Counted from the stretch's first letter, positions 51,316 through 60,425 are shown. The stretch is DNA of 64,000 nt from Mycolicibacterium sp. GF69 (GCF_003284965.1 NZ_QMEW01000001.1:186001-250000); one strand, 5' to 3'. Translations and numbers: made by a program. Notes: generated by a model not told the origin, from the sequence alone.

Positions 51316-52506
51316 ATGGACCTCGTGCTCGGCCTGTCGATGACGTCCAGCACGGTTCGGTGGGTGTTCGTCGAGGGCACCACCGGCGAAGGCGCCACCG
51401 TCGACCGCGGATCGTTCGACTTCGACGCGGACGTCGACCCCGACGATCTGCTCAATGTGGTGCTCGCCGATGTCGGGGCCAGTTCGCTGCACGCCGTCGG
51501 GGTCACCTGGACCAACGAAGCCGAAAATGTCGCATCGGGTGTGTTAGCCGCCCTGACCGCGCGCGGGCACGACAACGCGATCGCGATCTCCGAGCTCGAG
51601 GCGGGCGATGTGCTCGCGGCGGGCATCGCCGACATCACCGAGTACGACGATGTCGCGGTCTGCGTCGTGGAACCCGACGCCGCGGTGGTCGCCATGGTCA
51701 GCAGCGCCGGGGTGACCGTTGACCGGATCGCCCGCCCACTCGACGGCGCGGATGTCGTCGAGCTGCCGAGCAGCGTGATCGCCATGCTCGAACTCAATGA
51801 GTGGCTCCCGGCGGCCATCTTCGTGGTCGGTTCGGCCCGCGATCTCGAGCTGATCACCTCGACACTCGACGATGTCACCGAGTCGCCGGTGTTCTCGGCC
51901 GCCGAAGCCGATCTCGCGTTGGCCCGCGGCGCGGCGCTGGCGTCGGCGCGTGCGGTGAACACGCTTGACGCAAAGGTCACGAAGGGGCCGTCGAGGGTCG
52001 GGGCGCTGGCGTCAGTGCTCGTCGCCGCGGTGGTGACCTTCGTAGTGTCGATCTCGACGGCGGTCGGTCTGAGCCTGACCGGCGACAGCGACTCCTCGTC
52101 GCAGGCCACACCCGCCGTTGACGACCCCGCGGCGATCGCCGAAGCGGAGAAGACGCACCCGGCCGTCGAGAAGGCGACAACACCGGCTGAGGCAAAGCCG
52201 GTCGTCGCACAAACCATCGCCGTGGCCGCACCGCCACCGCCGGCCGCCCCCGTCGCGCCGATCGACGAACCACCCGCTTACGTGCCGCCCGCGCCGGAGT
52301 ACACGGCGGCCGAGCCGGCGTACACGCCGCCGCCGGCTTACGTTCCGCCGCCTGCTTACGAGCCGCCGCCTGCGCCTGTTTACGCACCGCCCCCGCCGGC
52401 ACCCGCGTACGTCCCGCCGCCGCAGCCGCGACTGCGCGACCGCATCATCGAGCGGATCCCGATCATCAACCGGTTTCACGAACCGGATTACTCGTACGGT
52501 CGGTAG
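51316..52506 (+). CDS. Membrane-anchored DUF7159-like protein with Pro-rich tail
   Basis: This 396-residue protein begins MDLVLGLSMTSSTVRWVFVEG, a close match to the protein at 40381. A domain of about 225 residues precedes one membrane helix at about 231-254. The outside tail is rich in Pro, Ala and Tyr, with repeated YxPPPAY units, and ends in a basic segment and YSYGR. The fold start resembles actin-type ATPases, but later phosphate loops are not clear. The start has GAGGGGACACAG before ATG. It is 2 bases from the convergent cupin gene. Function is unknown. Confidence 0.8.
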   Translation: MDLVLGLSMTSSTVRWVFVEGTTGEGATVDRGSFDFDADVDPDDLLNVVLADVGASSLHAVGVTWTNEAENVASGVLAALTARGHDNAIAISELEAGDVLAAGIADITEYDDVAVCVVEPDAAVVAMVSSAGVTVDRIARPLDGADVVELPSSVIAMLELNEWLPAAIFVVGSARDLELITSTLDDVTESPVFSAAEADLALARGAALASARAVNTLDAKVTKGPSRVGALASVLVAAVVTFVVSISTAVGLSLTGDSDSSSQATPAVDDPAAIAEAEKTHPAVEKATTPAEAKPVVAQTIAVAAPPPPAAPVAPIDEPPAYVPPAPEYTAAEPAYTPPPAYVPPPAYEPPPAPVYAPPPPAPAYVPPPQPRLRDRIIERIPIINRFHEPDYSYGR

Positions 52507-52508
52507 GC

Positions 52509-52964
52509 CTACGGGCAGGCGGCCGGCGCGTCGTCGCGGACCGCACGGTCGGCGGGCAGCGTGTAGGTGACTGTCGCCTCCGCGTGCTCGAAAGCGTTGT
52601 TGGACACCACATGCGGGATCCCGGCCGGAACGAAGATCGCCTGTCCCGCGGCGAACACCGCCGGCGCACAGCTACCCGCGGTTTGCAGGGTCACTGTGCC
52701 CGCGTTGATTGCGGAGTACTCCGGGCCGGGATGGGTGTGCCATCCGCTGGTCGACGCCGGCGCGAGCAACAGGTTCTGCACGTGCAGGGTCGTCGGCTGA
52801 CCCACCGAGACGATCGCGATCGGGGCGTCGGTGGTGCCCTTCGCCAGGTCGGTGCGCTCGATGTCGCCTTCGGCCGGCGTGGCTAGCGCGGGCGGCGGGG
52901 TGACCGCGACCGCAATCGCAATGGTCATCGCACTGGCCGTGACCGCCGAACGTAACCGTCTCAT
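52509..52964 (-). CDS. Exported cupin protein
   Basis: This 151-residue protein has a signal peptide (SAVTASAMTIAIAVAVTPPP, cleavage near ALATP) and one cupin domain. Metal ligands are in GWHTHPGPEYSAINAG near 72-87 and GIPHVVSNN near 114. Two Cys (SCAP, AACP) may pair outside the cytosol. The ligand is unknown. It lies 24 bases downstream of the second Hsp70-like gene (which ends the other side on the same strand order: cupin is downstream). Confidence 0.85.
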   Translation of the reverse strand: MRRLRSAVTASAMTIAIAVAVTPPPALATPAEGDIERTDLAKGTTDAPIAIVSVGQPTTLHVQNLLLAPASTSGWHTHPGPEYSAINAGTVTLQTAGSCAPAVFAAGQAIFVPAGIPHVVSNNAFEHAEATVTYTLPADRAVRDDAPAACP

Positions 52965-52988
52965 CGCCGCATTATCCGACAGCCGGGC

Positions 52989-54680
52989 TTACGGCACCGG
53001 TTGGTAAGGGTTCTGCGGCACCTGGATCGGGATTGGAACGGGCACGAACGGGACCGTCAGATACGTCGTGGTCATCGGCGTCGTGGTGGCGGTCGGCAGC
53101 GTCGATGTGGTGGTCGGTGGAGCCGTCGTGGTTGTAGTGGTTGTGGTCGTGGTTGTCGACGGCGTGGTCGTCGTTGTCGTGGTGGTCGTTGTCGTCGTTG
53201 TCGTGGTGGTTGTGGTTGTCGTGGTGGTCGGCTGCGTGGTGGAGACGGCGGTCGTCGTCGGCGGTGGCGCCGGTGCGGTGCGTGGCGCCTCGGACACGCC
53301 TGTACTGCCGGTTGCGCTGGTCAACGCGATGGCCACACCGCCGACGGCGACCACCGCGACGGCCGCTGCGGCACCGAAGACCAGACCCGGCAGTCGCTGC
53401 CAGACGCGTGGTTCGTCGATCGGCCCCGTCGGCGCCACGTACTGCACGGGCGGGCGCAGGGATCCGGTGTCATAAGGGGTTTCGTACGGTCCCGACCCCG
53501 TGTAGGGCAACGGTTCGTCGGCCGCGTCATCCTGCGACCACGCGAGCGCCTGGGAGGTCTCCGACACCTCACCCTCGGCGGGCGACACCGGGGCCAGGCC
53601 AGTTGGCGCCTCGGCGGGCGGCAGCGGGGCCAGGCCGGTAGACGCTTCGGCGAACAGCACCGGCGCCAGGCCGGTACGCGCCTCGGCCGCCGAGGTGTAT
53701 GACCCGATTACAGCGGCGCCCGACGCGGCATCCATACCGGGCTGGGACGTCGTGATCACCGGCACGCCACAGTGTTCGGCCAGTCGCTGCCGGATCAACG
53801 GAATGCCCGCACCGCCGCCGACCGCAACGACTGCGCCGATGTTCGTCCATCCGATTCTGTTGCGCAGCAACGTCTTATCGATCGCCGCAAGGACACCGGC
53901 AAGTGGTGTGGCGATCAGTGCCTCGAGCTCATCCCGGGTCACGTCGATCACAGCCTGCTGCCCCGGAAGCTGCACGTCGATGTCGGTAGCCATTTGTGTC
54001 GAAAGCCGTTCCTTGGCGACGCGGCAGTCGGCACGCAGACGGGCCAGTGATCCGACCGCGGCGGTGCTCGCGGCATCGACCCGGGCCGAACTCGCGAGCC
54101 CCTCGAGGATGTGGCCGAGCAGAGCCTGGTCCACCAGGTCACCGGAGAACTCGCTGTGCCGGGTGGTCTCGTCGATCGGCTCGAAGGCGCCTCCGGCATC
54201 CGCCAACGTGATGCTCGTTCCGCTGCCGCCGAAATCCACCACCGCAACCACGCCCTGGGTAGGCAGACCGGGGTTGTCTTGTAGCGCCGCCAGCGATGCC
54301 ACCGCGTCCGAAACCAGCCGGACAGACGCTTCCTCGGACCCGAAGCTGGGGTGTTCGCGCATAGCGCTGCGCAGCGTCCGCAGCGTCGCCGGACCCCAGT
54401 GGGCGGGTACTGCAACCGTGATGTCGGCCGATGCCGTACCACCGTCGCCGGTGACCAGCCCGGCCAGCGCTTCGACCAGCAACCGATCGGCGGCATGCAC
54501 CGAGCCATCCGGGGCGACCAGCGGCACCGGGTCACCGACCCGCTCCACGAAGCCGCTCATCGTCGCCCCGCCCGGCAGGGTCAGCACCGAACGCCGAGTA
54601 ACGGGTTGATTGGCTTGGTTGCCGATACGCACCGCGACCAAGTTCGTCGTCCCGATCGACAACCCCATCGGGTCGCTCAT
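52989..54680 (-). CDS. Second membrane-anchored Hsp70-like ATPase with Thr-rich tail
   Basis: This 563-residue paralogue of the protein at 26507 has phosphate-1 MGLSIGTTNLVAVRIG, phosphate-2 VDFGGSGTSIT near 153 and adenosine loop VGGGAGIPLI near 294. A run of near-identical (S/A)TGLAP(L/V) repeats sits near 340-375. One membrane helix follows at about 430-452, then an outside tail dominated by consecutive Thr and ending in Pro/Val/Ile/Gln. There is no Hsp70 substrate domain. The ATG at 54678-54680 is chosen over the GTG at 54692. The gene is divergent from the FAD-Rieske gene. Its position close to the Rv0320- and Rv0310c-like genes fits Rv0312. Confidence 0.82.
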   Translation of the reverse strand: MSDPMGLSIGTTNLVAVRIGNQANQPVTRRSVLTLPGGATMSGFVERVGDPVPLVAPDGSVHAADRLLVEALAGLVTGDGGTASADITVAVPAHWGPATLRTLRSAMREHPSFGSEEASVRLVSDAVASLAALQDNPGLPTQGVVAVVDFGGSGTSITLADAGGAFEPIDETTRHSEFSGDLVDQALLGHILEGLASSARVDAASTAAVGSLARLRADCRVAKERLSTQMATDIDVQLPGQQAVIDVTRDELEALIATPLAGVLAAIDKTLLRNRIGWTNIGAVVAVGGGAGIPLIRQRLAEHCGVPVITTSQPGMDAASGAAVIGSYTSAAEARTGLAPVLFAEASTGLAPLPPAEAPTGLAPVSPAEGEVSETSQALAWSQDDAADEPLPYTGSGPYETPYDTGSLRPPVQYVAPTGPIDEPRVWQRLPGLVFGAAAAVAVVAVGGVAIALTSATGSTGVSEAPRTAPAPPPTTTAVSTTQPTTTTTTTTTTTTTTTTTTTTTTPSTTTTTTTTTTTAPPTTTSTLPTATTTPMTTTYLTVPFVPVPIPIQVPQNPYQPVP

Positions 54681-54790
54681 AACGGACCACACGATAGCCG
54701 TCCAGCCACGACGAACCGGTCAGACACTCCGAGTGAACCCTGTTCAGCCGCCACGGTTTTGGGCCGCTTCAAACGGGTACCTGGAATGCC

Positions 54791-56296
54791 ATGACATCTC
54801 TGTGGCTAGCAAACCGCGTCGAGCGGCCGGCATCGTCCGACCCGCTGGTCGAATCGGACCGGTCTGCCGACGTCGTCGTGGTCGGGGCCGGCATAACCGG
54901 GCTCATCACCGCGGTGTTGTTGGCACGCGCCGGCAAGGACGTCCTGGTACTGGAAGCGCAGCGGGTCGGGGCGGGCGCCACCGGCAACACCACGGCCAAG
55001 ATCAGCCTGCTGCAGAGCACCAAGCTGTCGAAGATCGTGGCCAAGCACGGCGCCGCGACCGCAAGCCGGTATGTCGAGGGCAACCGGGAGGGCCAGGAGT
55101 GGCTGATCCAGCACTGCGAGGCGCACGGACTGTCGGTGCAACGCGAGGACGCGTTCACCTATGCGCAGTCGGCGAAGGGCGTCTCATCGGTGCGCCAGGA
55201 GCTGCAGGCGTGTGAAGCCGCGGGACTCGACGTCGAGTGGGTCGACGACGCCGATGTGCCGTTCCCCTTTCACGGCGCTGTCCGGCTGGCGGACCAGGCA
55301 CAGTTCGATCCGATGCCGTTGCTCGACAGCCTGGTCGTGGAACTCGACGAGCGCGGCGGGCGGCTCGCACAAGACGTTCGGGTGCAAAAGGTTTCGAATG
55401 ACGGTGACAAGCTCGCGCTCGGTGTGCGCACCACCGCGGGCGACGAATTCGACGTGCACGCAAAGCAATGCGTGCTCGCGACCGGTATCCCGATTTTGGA
55501 CCGCGGCGGTTTCTTCGCCCGCCTCAAGCCGCAGCGCTCCTACTGCATGGCCTACAAGGTGCCCGGAACCGTGACGCGGGGGATGTACATCTCCGCGGAT
55601 TCGCCGACCCGCTCCCTGCGATATGCACCGACCCCCGACGGTGACCGGCTCATCGCCGGCGGCGCGGGGCATCCCGTCGGCCACGAGAAGAGCCCCGCAT
55701 CGTCGGTACAGGAACTCGACCAGTGGACCAAGCTGCACTTTCCCGGTGCGATGCAGACGCATTACTGGTCCGCGCAGGACTATTCGCCGATCGACGAGCT
55801 GCCCTACGTCGGCCCCATCCTGCCGGGCAACGAGAAAATCTTTGTGGCAACGGGTTTCGACAAGTGGGGGATGACCAATGGGACCGCTGCCGCGCTGGCG
55901 CTGTCGAGTCGCATCCTCGGCGGCCGGATGGACTGGGCAGAGGCATTCGCGAGTTGGAGCCCGCATGAGTTGTCCGGCATTCCCAAAGCGATGCAGACCA
56001 ACGCGCAGGTCGCGCTGTATCTGGCCCGCGGTTGGATCACGCCTGTCACGCGGATCGCCAACCGCACGCCCGAAGAGGGCGGCGTAGTAAGCGGTCCGCC
56101 GTGGGACCTCGAAGCCCGCAGCGTAGTCGAGGGCCGCGAGTACCGGGTGTCACCGGTGTGTCCGCATCTGGGCGGCATCGTCAACTGGAACGACGCCGAC
56201 GAGTCGTGGGAGTGTCCACTGCACGGGTCGCGGTTCGCGCCCGACGGCACCCTGCTCGAGGGGCCGGCCACACGCAACCTCACTGCAGCGCAGTAG
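54791..56296 (+). CDS. FAD-dependent oxidoreductase fused to a Rieske [2Fe-2S] domain
   Basis: This 501-residue protein has an N-terminal DAO-type FAD domain with VVVVGAGITGLITAVLLARA near 28-47 and GATGNTTAK near 61. The FAD-contacting C-end is FVATGFDKWGMTNGT near 350. The last 85 residues are a Rieske domain with CPHLGG and CPLHGSRF, all four ligands present. The layout is like YhfW-type proteins. Substrate and electron partner are unknown. There is no signal peptide. The SnoaL-like gene follows 23 bases later. Confidence 0.9.
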   Translation: MTSLWLANRVERPASSDPLVESDRSADVVVVGAGITGLITAVLLARAGKDVLVLEAQRVGAGATGNTTAKISLLQSTKLSKIVAKHGAATASRYVEGNREGQEWLIQHCEAHGLSVQREDAFTYAQSAKGVSSVRQELQACEAAGLDVEWVDDADVPFPFHGAVRLADQAQFDPMPLLDSLVVELDERGGRLAQDVRVQKVSNDGDKLALGVRTTAGDEFDVHAKQCVLATGIPILDRGGFFARLKPQRSYCMAYKVPGTVTRGMYISADSPTRSLRYAPTPDGDRLIAGGAGHPVGHEKSPASSVQELDQWTKLHFPGAMQTHYWSAQDYSPIDELPYVGPILPGNEKIFVATGFDKWGMTNGTAAALALSSRILGGRMDWAEAFASWSPHELSGIPKAMQTNAQVALYLARGWITPVTRIANRTPEEGGVVSGPPWDLEARSVVEGREYRVSPVCPHLGGIVNWNDADESWECPLHGSRFAPDGTLLEGPATRNLTAAQ

Positions 56297-56319
56297 ACGG
56301 TTGTGTTGCAATTACCGGC

Positions 56320-56778
56320 ATGGGCGACATCGACGAGATCCAGCAAGTGAAGTACCGGTACCTGCGCGCGCTCGACACCAAACACTGGGACGACTTCGCC
56401 GAAACCCTCACCGAGGACGTAGTCGGAAAGTACGGCGAGTCGATCGGCGAAGAGCATCACTTCACCAACCGCGACGAGTTGGTGAAGTTCATGCGGGATT
56501 CACTGGGACCGGAAATCATCACCGAACACCGCGTCACCCACCCGGAGATCACCGTCGACGGCGACGAGGCGACGGGCACCTGGTACCTACAGGACCGGGT
56601 GATCGCACCGGATTTCAACTTCATGTTGATCGGCGCGGGCTTCTATCACGACCGCTACCGGCGCACCAGCGACGGATGGCGGATCAGCGAGACCGGCTAC
56701 GACCGCACCTACGACGCGTCGATGTCGCTCGAGGCGCTGAACTTCAAGGTCAAACCCGGTCGCGCACTGAACATCTGA
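56320..56778 (+). CDS. SnoaL-like polyketide-cyclase-fold protein (Rv0310c-like)
   Basis: This 152-residue NTF2-fold protein shows DIDEIQQVKYRYLRALDTK, DDFAETLTEDVVGKYG and the late strand pattern GFYHDRYRRTSDGWRISETG, all typical of SnoaL_4-type proteins. The reaction is unknown; relatives include dehydratases and isomerases. It follows the FAD-Rieske gene by 23 bases, so a shared pathway is possible. It ends 1 base before the convergent transpeptidase-like gene. Confidence 0.85.
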   Translation: MGDIDEIQQVKYRYLRALDTKHWDDFAETLTEDVVGKYGESIGEEHHFTNRDELVKFMRDSLGPEIITEHRVTHPEITVDGDEATGTWYLQDRVIAPDFNFMLIGAGFYHDRYRRTSDGWRISETGYDRTYDASMSLEALNFKVKPGRALNI

Positions 56779-56779
56779 G

Positions 56780-57433
56780 TCACTGAGCGACAGCGATCAG
56801 CGCGCCCGGGCGCAGCCACCGCATGATCTCGACGAGCTTCCCGTCATCGATGGCAACGCACCCGGCGGTCGGCCCGCCGTCGGTGGCATGCAAGAAGAAT
56901 GCGCCGCCGTTGCCGGGCACCCGGGCCTTGTTGACGCCCATCACGACCGCATGCACGTACTGCGGGATCTGAAGATTCTCGGTACCGCTCGCCGGGTCGG
57001 TGTCGAACGGGCACTGCGCCTTCTTGCAGACCTGCATCGTGTTGTAGGTAGGGCTCTTCATATCGCCGTCCCACCAGTGGTCCGGCCCGACCTGAACGTA
57101 CGGCAGCCCACCACCCGGGTTGGGCGCGGTGCCGAAAGCGAAGTCGAGCGTGAAAACGCCCATCGGTGTTTTCATTTCGCCGTCGTGGCTCTGCAGGGTC
57201 ATGCCGTTGGCGCCGATCCAGGCCGGGATACCGGCCGCGATCGGTTGCCACCCCGCGCCCGTCCGCTGATAGACGTCCATCTTGGCTTTCGAACCACCCA
57301 CGCCGACAACGGAAATCACCTGCGTGGCAGAGCCGACGGACTGTACGAACCACGGTATGGTCTGGGCCCGGCCGACGGGCGCGGTCGCCAGAGCCAGCAC
57401 GGCCACGCACAACAGGGTCAGCGGTCGGCGCAC
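56780..57433 (-). CDS. Exported L,D-transpeptidase-like (YkuD) protein (Rv0309-like)
   Basis: This 217-residue protein has a signal peptide (MRRPLTLLCVAVLALATAPV) and a YkuD-like domain with GVFTLDFAFG, HAVVMGVN, FFLHATDGGPTAGCVAI (His and catalytic Cys) and a C-terminal LRPGALIAVAQ. It would act on peptidoglycan outside the membrane, forming or cutting 3-3 crosslinks; activity is inferred. There is an extra Cys pair (VCKKAQC). Size and place match Rv0309. Confidence 0.88.
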   Translation of the reverse strand: MRRPLTLLCVAVLALATAPVGRAQTIPWFVQSVGSATQVISVVGVGGSKAKMDVYQRTGAGWQPIAAGIPAWIGANGMTLQSHDGEMKTPMGVFTLDFAFGTAPNPGGGLPYVQVGPDHWWDGDMKSPTYNTMQVCKKAQCPFDTDPASGTENLQIPQYVHAVVMGVNKARVPGNGGAFFLHATDGGPTAGCVAIDDGKLVEIMRWLRPGALIAVAQ

Positions 57434-57608
57434 CGGCCCATGCTAAGCCGCGCGACGGCCCCGTCGGGGTAGCCACGCAGCCACGAGCCACATGAGCCCT
57501 GCATGATCGTGCGGTCCTACCGCTCAAGAGATCACCGCCACGGTCCTCATATCGCCTTTTCAGCGTCTCGGTGGATTAGTTGTCAAGTCCGGTGGATACG
57601 TTGGGGGG

Positions 57609-59102
57609 ATGGATGCTGCGCATTTGGGTGGTCGGGCCGGGGGCCTACGGCGGATCACGCAGGGACTCGGGGCACTCGACCGGGAGGTCTTCGAGGCGAT
57701 CGCCGAGTCGCCGACCCCGCTGCTCGACACGGTGATGCCGCCCCTGACGCGGGCGGCCGATCACTCGAAGTTGTGGATCGCGATCGCGGCGGCCCTGGCC
57801 GCTGCGGGCAATCCGAGCGCGCGACGCGGTGCCATGCGTGGAGTGCTCACGCTGGCGGCGACGAGCCTGATCACCAACCAGGGCGCCAAGCGCATCCGGC
57901 GTCGACCCCGCCCGCTGTTCGACTCCGTTCCGCTGGTGCGTCGCACCCGCCGCCGACCCACGTCGAACTCCTTTCCGTCCGGGCACTCGGCCAGCGCTGC
58001 CGCGTTCGCGGTGGGCGTCGGTCTGGAGAGCGCGTCGCTGGGTTTGCCGTTGGCGCTGCTGGCCGGACTGGTCGGGTTGTCCCGGGTGGCCGTCGGGGCG
58101 CACTACCCCGGTGACGTGCTGGCCGGGTTCGGCCTGGGTGCCGCGGTCGCGGTGCTCGGCGCACGGGTGGTGCCCCCAGCGGTGCCGACGAACCTACCGA
58201 CCGCCGATCCGCTGCGCGTTGAGACTCCGCCGCGCCCGGACGGGGCGGGGGTGGTGCTGGTCGTCAACCCGGCGTCGGGCAGCGGAACCGGTGCAAGAAT
58301 CCTCGAAGAGGTCCGAACCGCGTTGCCGCGCACGGAGATTGTGGAACTCACCGATGACGATGACATCGGCGCTGTCGTGCATTCGGCGGCCCAGCGCGCG
58401 GAGGTGCTGGCGATCGGCGGTGGCGATGGAACGGTGTCGTGCGCCGCGGCGGCCGCTGTCGAGGCCGGAATTCCGCTGGCGGTCTTTCCGGGCGGTACGT
58501 TCAACCACTTCGCCAAGGACATCGGTTGCGACACGGTGGACAAGACGGTCGAGACAATCCGGCAGGGCAGCGTCGCATGCGTCGACATGGTCTGCCTCAA
58601 CGAGAAGCAGATGGTGGTCAACACCGCCAGCATCGGCGCATACCCGGCGTTCGTACGAACCCGGGAGAAGTACGAACACAAGATCGGCAAACCGCTGGCC
58701 GGGTTGTACGCGATGTACCACACGCTGCGCCACGAGGACCCGGTACGGATCCGGTACGACAACAAGACGTTGCAGACGTTCTTGTTCTTCCTCGGCAATT
58801 CGGCTTATCTGCCATCGGGATTCGCGCCGTCACGGCGAGACCGCATGGACGATGGCCTGATGGACATTCGGATCCTCGAGACCGGCCACCGCTTTAGCAA
58901 GCTGCGCATTCTCGTCGACGCAGCACTGGGCCGGCTCGAGCGAAGCCGGTTCTACCACGAGATGCGGGTGCCGGAGTTCGAGTTCACCGCGGTCGAAGGC
59001 CCGACGCTGCTGGCCCATGACGGTGAGGTCGGAACGGAGTGCACGACGGCCAGCTTCAGCGTGCGATACCGGGCGCTTCCGGTGTTTCGTCCGCTTCGGT
59101 GA
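57609..59102 (+). CDS. Fusion of PAP2 phosphatase and diacylglycerol/sphingosine-type lipid kinase
   Basis: This 497-residue protein has an N-terminal PAP2 membrane phosphatase at about 40-190 with KRIRRRPRP, SFPSGHSAS and SRVAVGAHYPGDV (all three motifs). A DAGK catalytic domain follows from about 210 with VVNPASGSGTGARI, IGGGDGTVSCAA and FPGGTFNHFAKDIG. One half removes a phosphate from a lipid phosphate or pyrophosphate, the other adds one, so it may interconvert or remodel lipid phosphates at the membrane. Its end overlaps the convergent PAP2 gene by 47 bases. Confidence 0.92.
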   Translation: MDAAHLGGRAGGLRRITQGLGALDREVFEAIAESPTPLLDTVMPPLTRAADHSKLWIAIAAALAAAGNPSARRGAMRGVLTLAATSLITNQGAKRIRRRPRPLFDSVPLVRRTRRRPTSNSFPSGHSASAAAFAVGVGLESASLGLPLALLAGLVGLSRVAVGAHYPGDVLAGFGLGAAVAVLGARVVPPAVPTNLPTADPLRVETPPRPDGAGVVLVVNPASGSGTGARILEEVRTALPRTEIVELTDDDDIGAVVHSAAQRAEVLAIGGGDGTVSCAAAAAVEAGIPLAVFPGGTFNHFAKDIGCDTVDKTVETIRQGSVACVDMVCLNEKQMVVNTASIGAYPAFVRTREKYEHKIGKPLAGLYAMYHTLRHEDPVRIRYDNKTLQTFLFFLGNSAYLPSGFAPSRRDRMDDGLMDIRILETGHRFSKLRILVDAALGRLERSRFYHEMRVPEFEFTAVEGPTLLAHDGEVGTECTTASFSVRYRALPVFRPLR

Positions 59103-59727
59103 TCGGGCGGGTGGGCGTCACCGTCGCCAGACAGAACGCGAAATACGCATAACCCAACGCCCATCCGGCCACCACGTCGGAGGGGTGATGCACGTTGAGC
59201 ACGACACGGCCGACGCCGATCGCGACCACCACGGCGGCGCCGAGCGCGGTCAGCCATACCCGCGCCGGTGGCCGGACGATCGGCAGGCCGACCGTCAGCA
59301 GCGCGAGCACCGCGACCATCACGCCGAGTGCATGCCCGGAGGGAAACGACGTGCCCAGCGCGGCGACGAAGGCGGTGCCCGGGCGCGGACGATCGGCCGC
59401 GCCCTTGGCGGCCTCGGTGACCAGGCCGGAAAGCTCGACGCTGATCAGGAGGAACATCGCGATGCGGACGTTGCGCCGCGCCAGCGCGACGATGATCAGC
59501 ACGACGGTCAACAGCCGGAATGCGCCCGGCCCCAGAACGGTGCAGAAGACGTTCCACCCGGTAACCCACGCAGCATCCTCTCGGCCGCGGCGGAAGAACG
59601 CCTCGAGCGCGGCCGAGTCGACCGCAGACAGCCAGGTCCACTCCCGAACGAATCCGATCCACAGCAAGGCATACACGGCGACCGCGGCGAGCGCCGATAC
59701 CATCAGCCAGCGCGTGTGTGATGCCAC
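59056..59727 (-). CDS. PAP2-family membrane phosphatase (Rv0308-like)
   Basis: This 223-residue protein has about six membrane helices and the three PAP2 motifs KGAADRPRPG, TSFPSGHALG and GVGRVVLNVHHPSDVVAG. It should dephosphorylate lipid phosphates or undecaprenyl pyrophosphate at the outer face of the membrane; the substrate is unknown. The start is GTG at 59727 after AGAGGTGAAACC. The C-terminal 15 codons lie antisense to the neighbouring fusion gene. Confidence 0.88.
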   Translation of the reverse strand: MASHTRWLMVSALAAVAVYALLWIGFVREWTWLSAVDSAALEAFFRRGREDAAWVTGWNVFCTVLGPGAFRLLTVVLIIVALARRNVRIAMFLLISVELSGLVTEAAKGAADRPRPGTAFVAALGTSFPSGHALGVMVAVLALLTVGLPIVRPPARVWLTALGAAVVVAIGVGRVVLNVHHPSDVVAGWALGYAYFAFCLATVTPTRPITEADETPEAPGIAR

Positions 59728-59775
59728 GGTTTCACCTCTACCACCTGAATGGTTGTGCCGTTAGGGTGACTGCCC

Positions 59776-60258
59776 ATGGCGGTGTTCCTGCGTAAGCTGC
59801 TGCGTATCGGCGGTCTGCCCGACGATATGCGGGAAGTGGTGGAAGCCGAAGGTGTCCTCTTCCTCGCCGAGTACATCGCACTCACCCGGCGGTTCAGCGG
59901 CAAGATCCCCGGCAGGCGCGCGAACGCGAACGTCACGAGCTACGTCGGATCCCTCGCACTGACCGATCAGCGGATCCTCGCCACCCTGTCGACCGTGCCG
60001 AAGTTGGCGGGCCGCACCGTCGACCAACGCTGGGATGCCCCGCAGTCGGGCGCCGTCACGGCCGAACTGTCGCAGACGGGGTTGCAACTCGACGTCGACA
60101 TCGCCGCCGTCGATTCGCGTTTCAGCGGCCAGCTTTCGATGCACTACAAGGTGCCGATCCCCGAGGACGTCCTGCTGCGCCTGCCCCGGCGGTCGTTGGC
60201 GTTCGACGTACCGCCCGAATACGTATTCCGCGCAGTGGGCGTGCCCTACCACCCCTAG
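59776..60258 (+). CDS. Conserved hypothetical protein, 160 residues (Rv0307c-like)
   Basis: This soluble protein has no signal peptide or membrane segment and starts MAVFLRKLLRIGGLPDDMRE. It contains LALTDQRILATLS, a pattern seen in PH-like domains, and ends PPEYVFRAVGVPYHP. Length and position fit Rv0307c. Function is unknown. It is divergent from the PAP2 gene, with 48 bases between starts. Confidence 0.78.
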   Translation: MAVFLRKLLRIGGLPDDMREVVEAEGVLFLAEYIALTRRFSGKIPGRRANANVTSYVGSLALTDQRILATLSTVPKLAGRTVDQRWDAPQSGAVTAELSQTGLQLDVDIAAVDSRFSGQLSMHYKVPIPEDVLLRLPRRSLAFDVPPEYVFRAVGVPYHP

Positions 60259-60425
60259 CGCCCGTTGGCCGATGTCGGTTGATACGGGCGACGATTTCTC
60301 GGGATATGTCATTTGACGCTACCCATCCCGCGCCTCGGAGTTCGCGGAGCATTCGTTGAGCCAAAGGGTTGCCTGCCCGTGCCGGTTAGGTTGGGGTGGG
60401 CACGACAGCGACGAAAGGACTCGAA

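Noticed and set aside
53120..53235. GT-rich repeat as a CRISPR or regulatory array
   Set aside because: It is the codon array for the poly-Thr tail of the Hsp70-like protein on the other strand.
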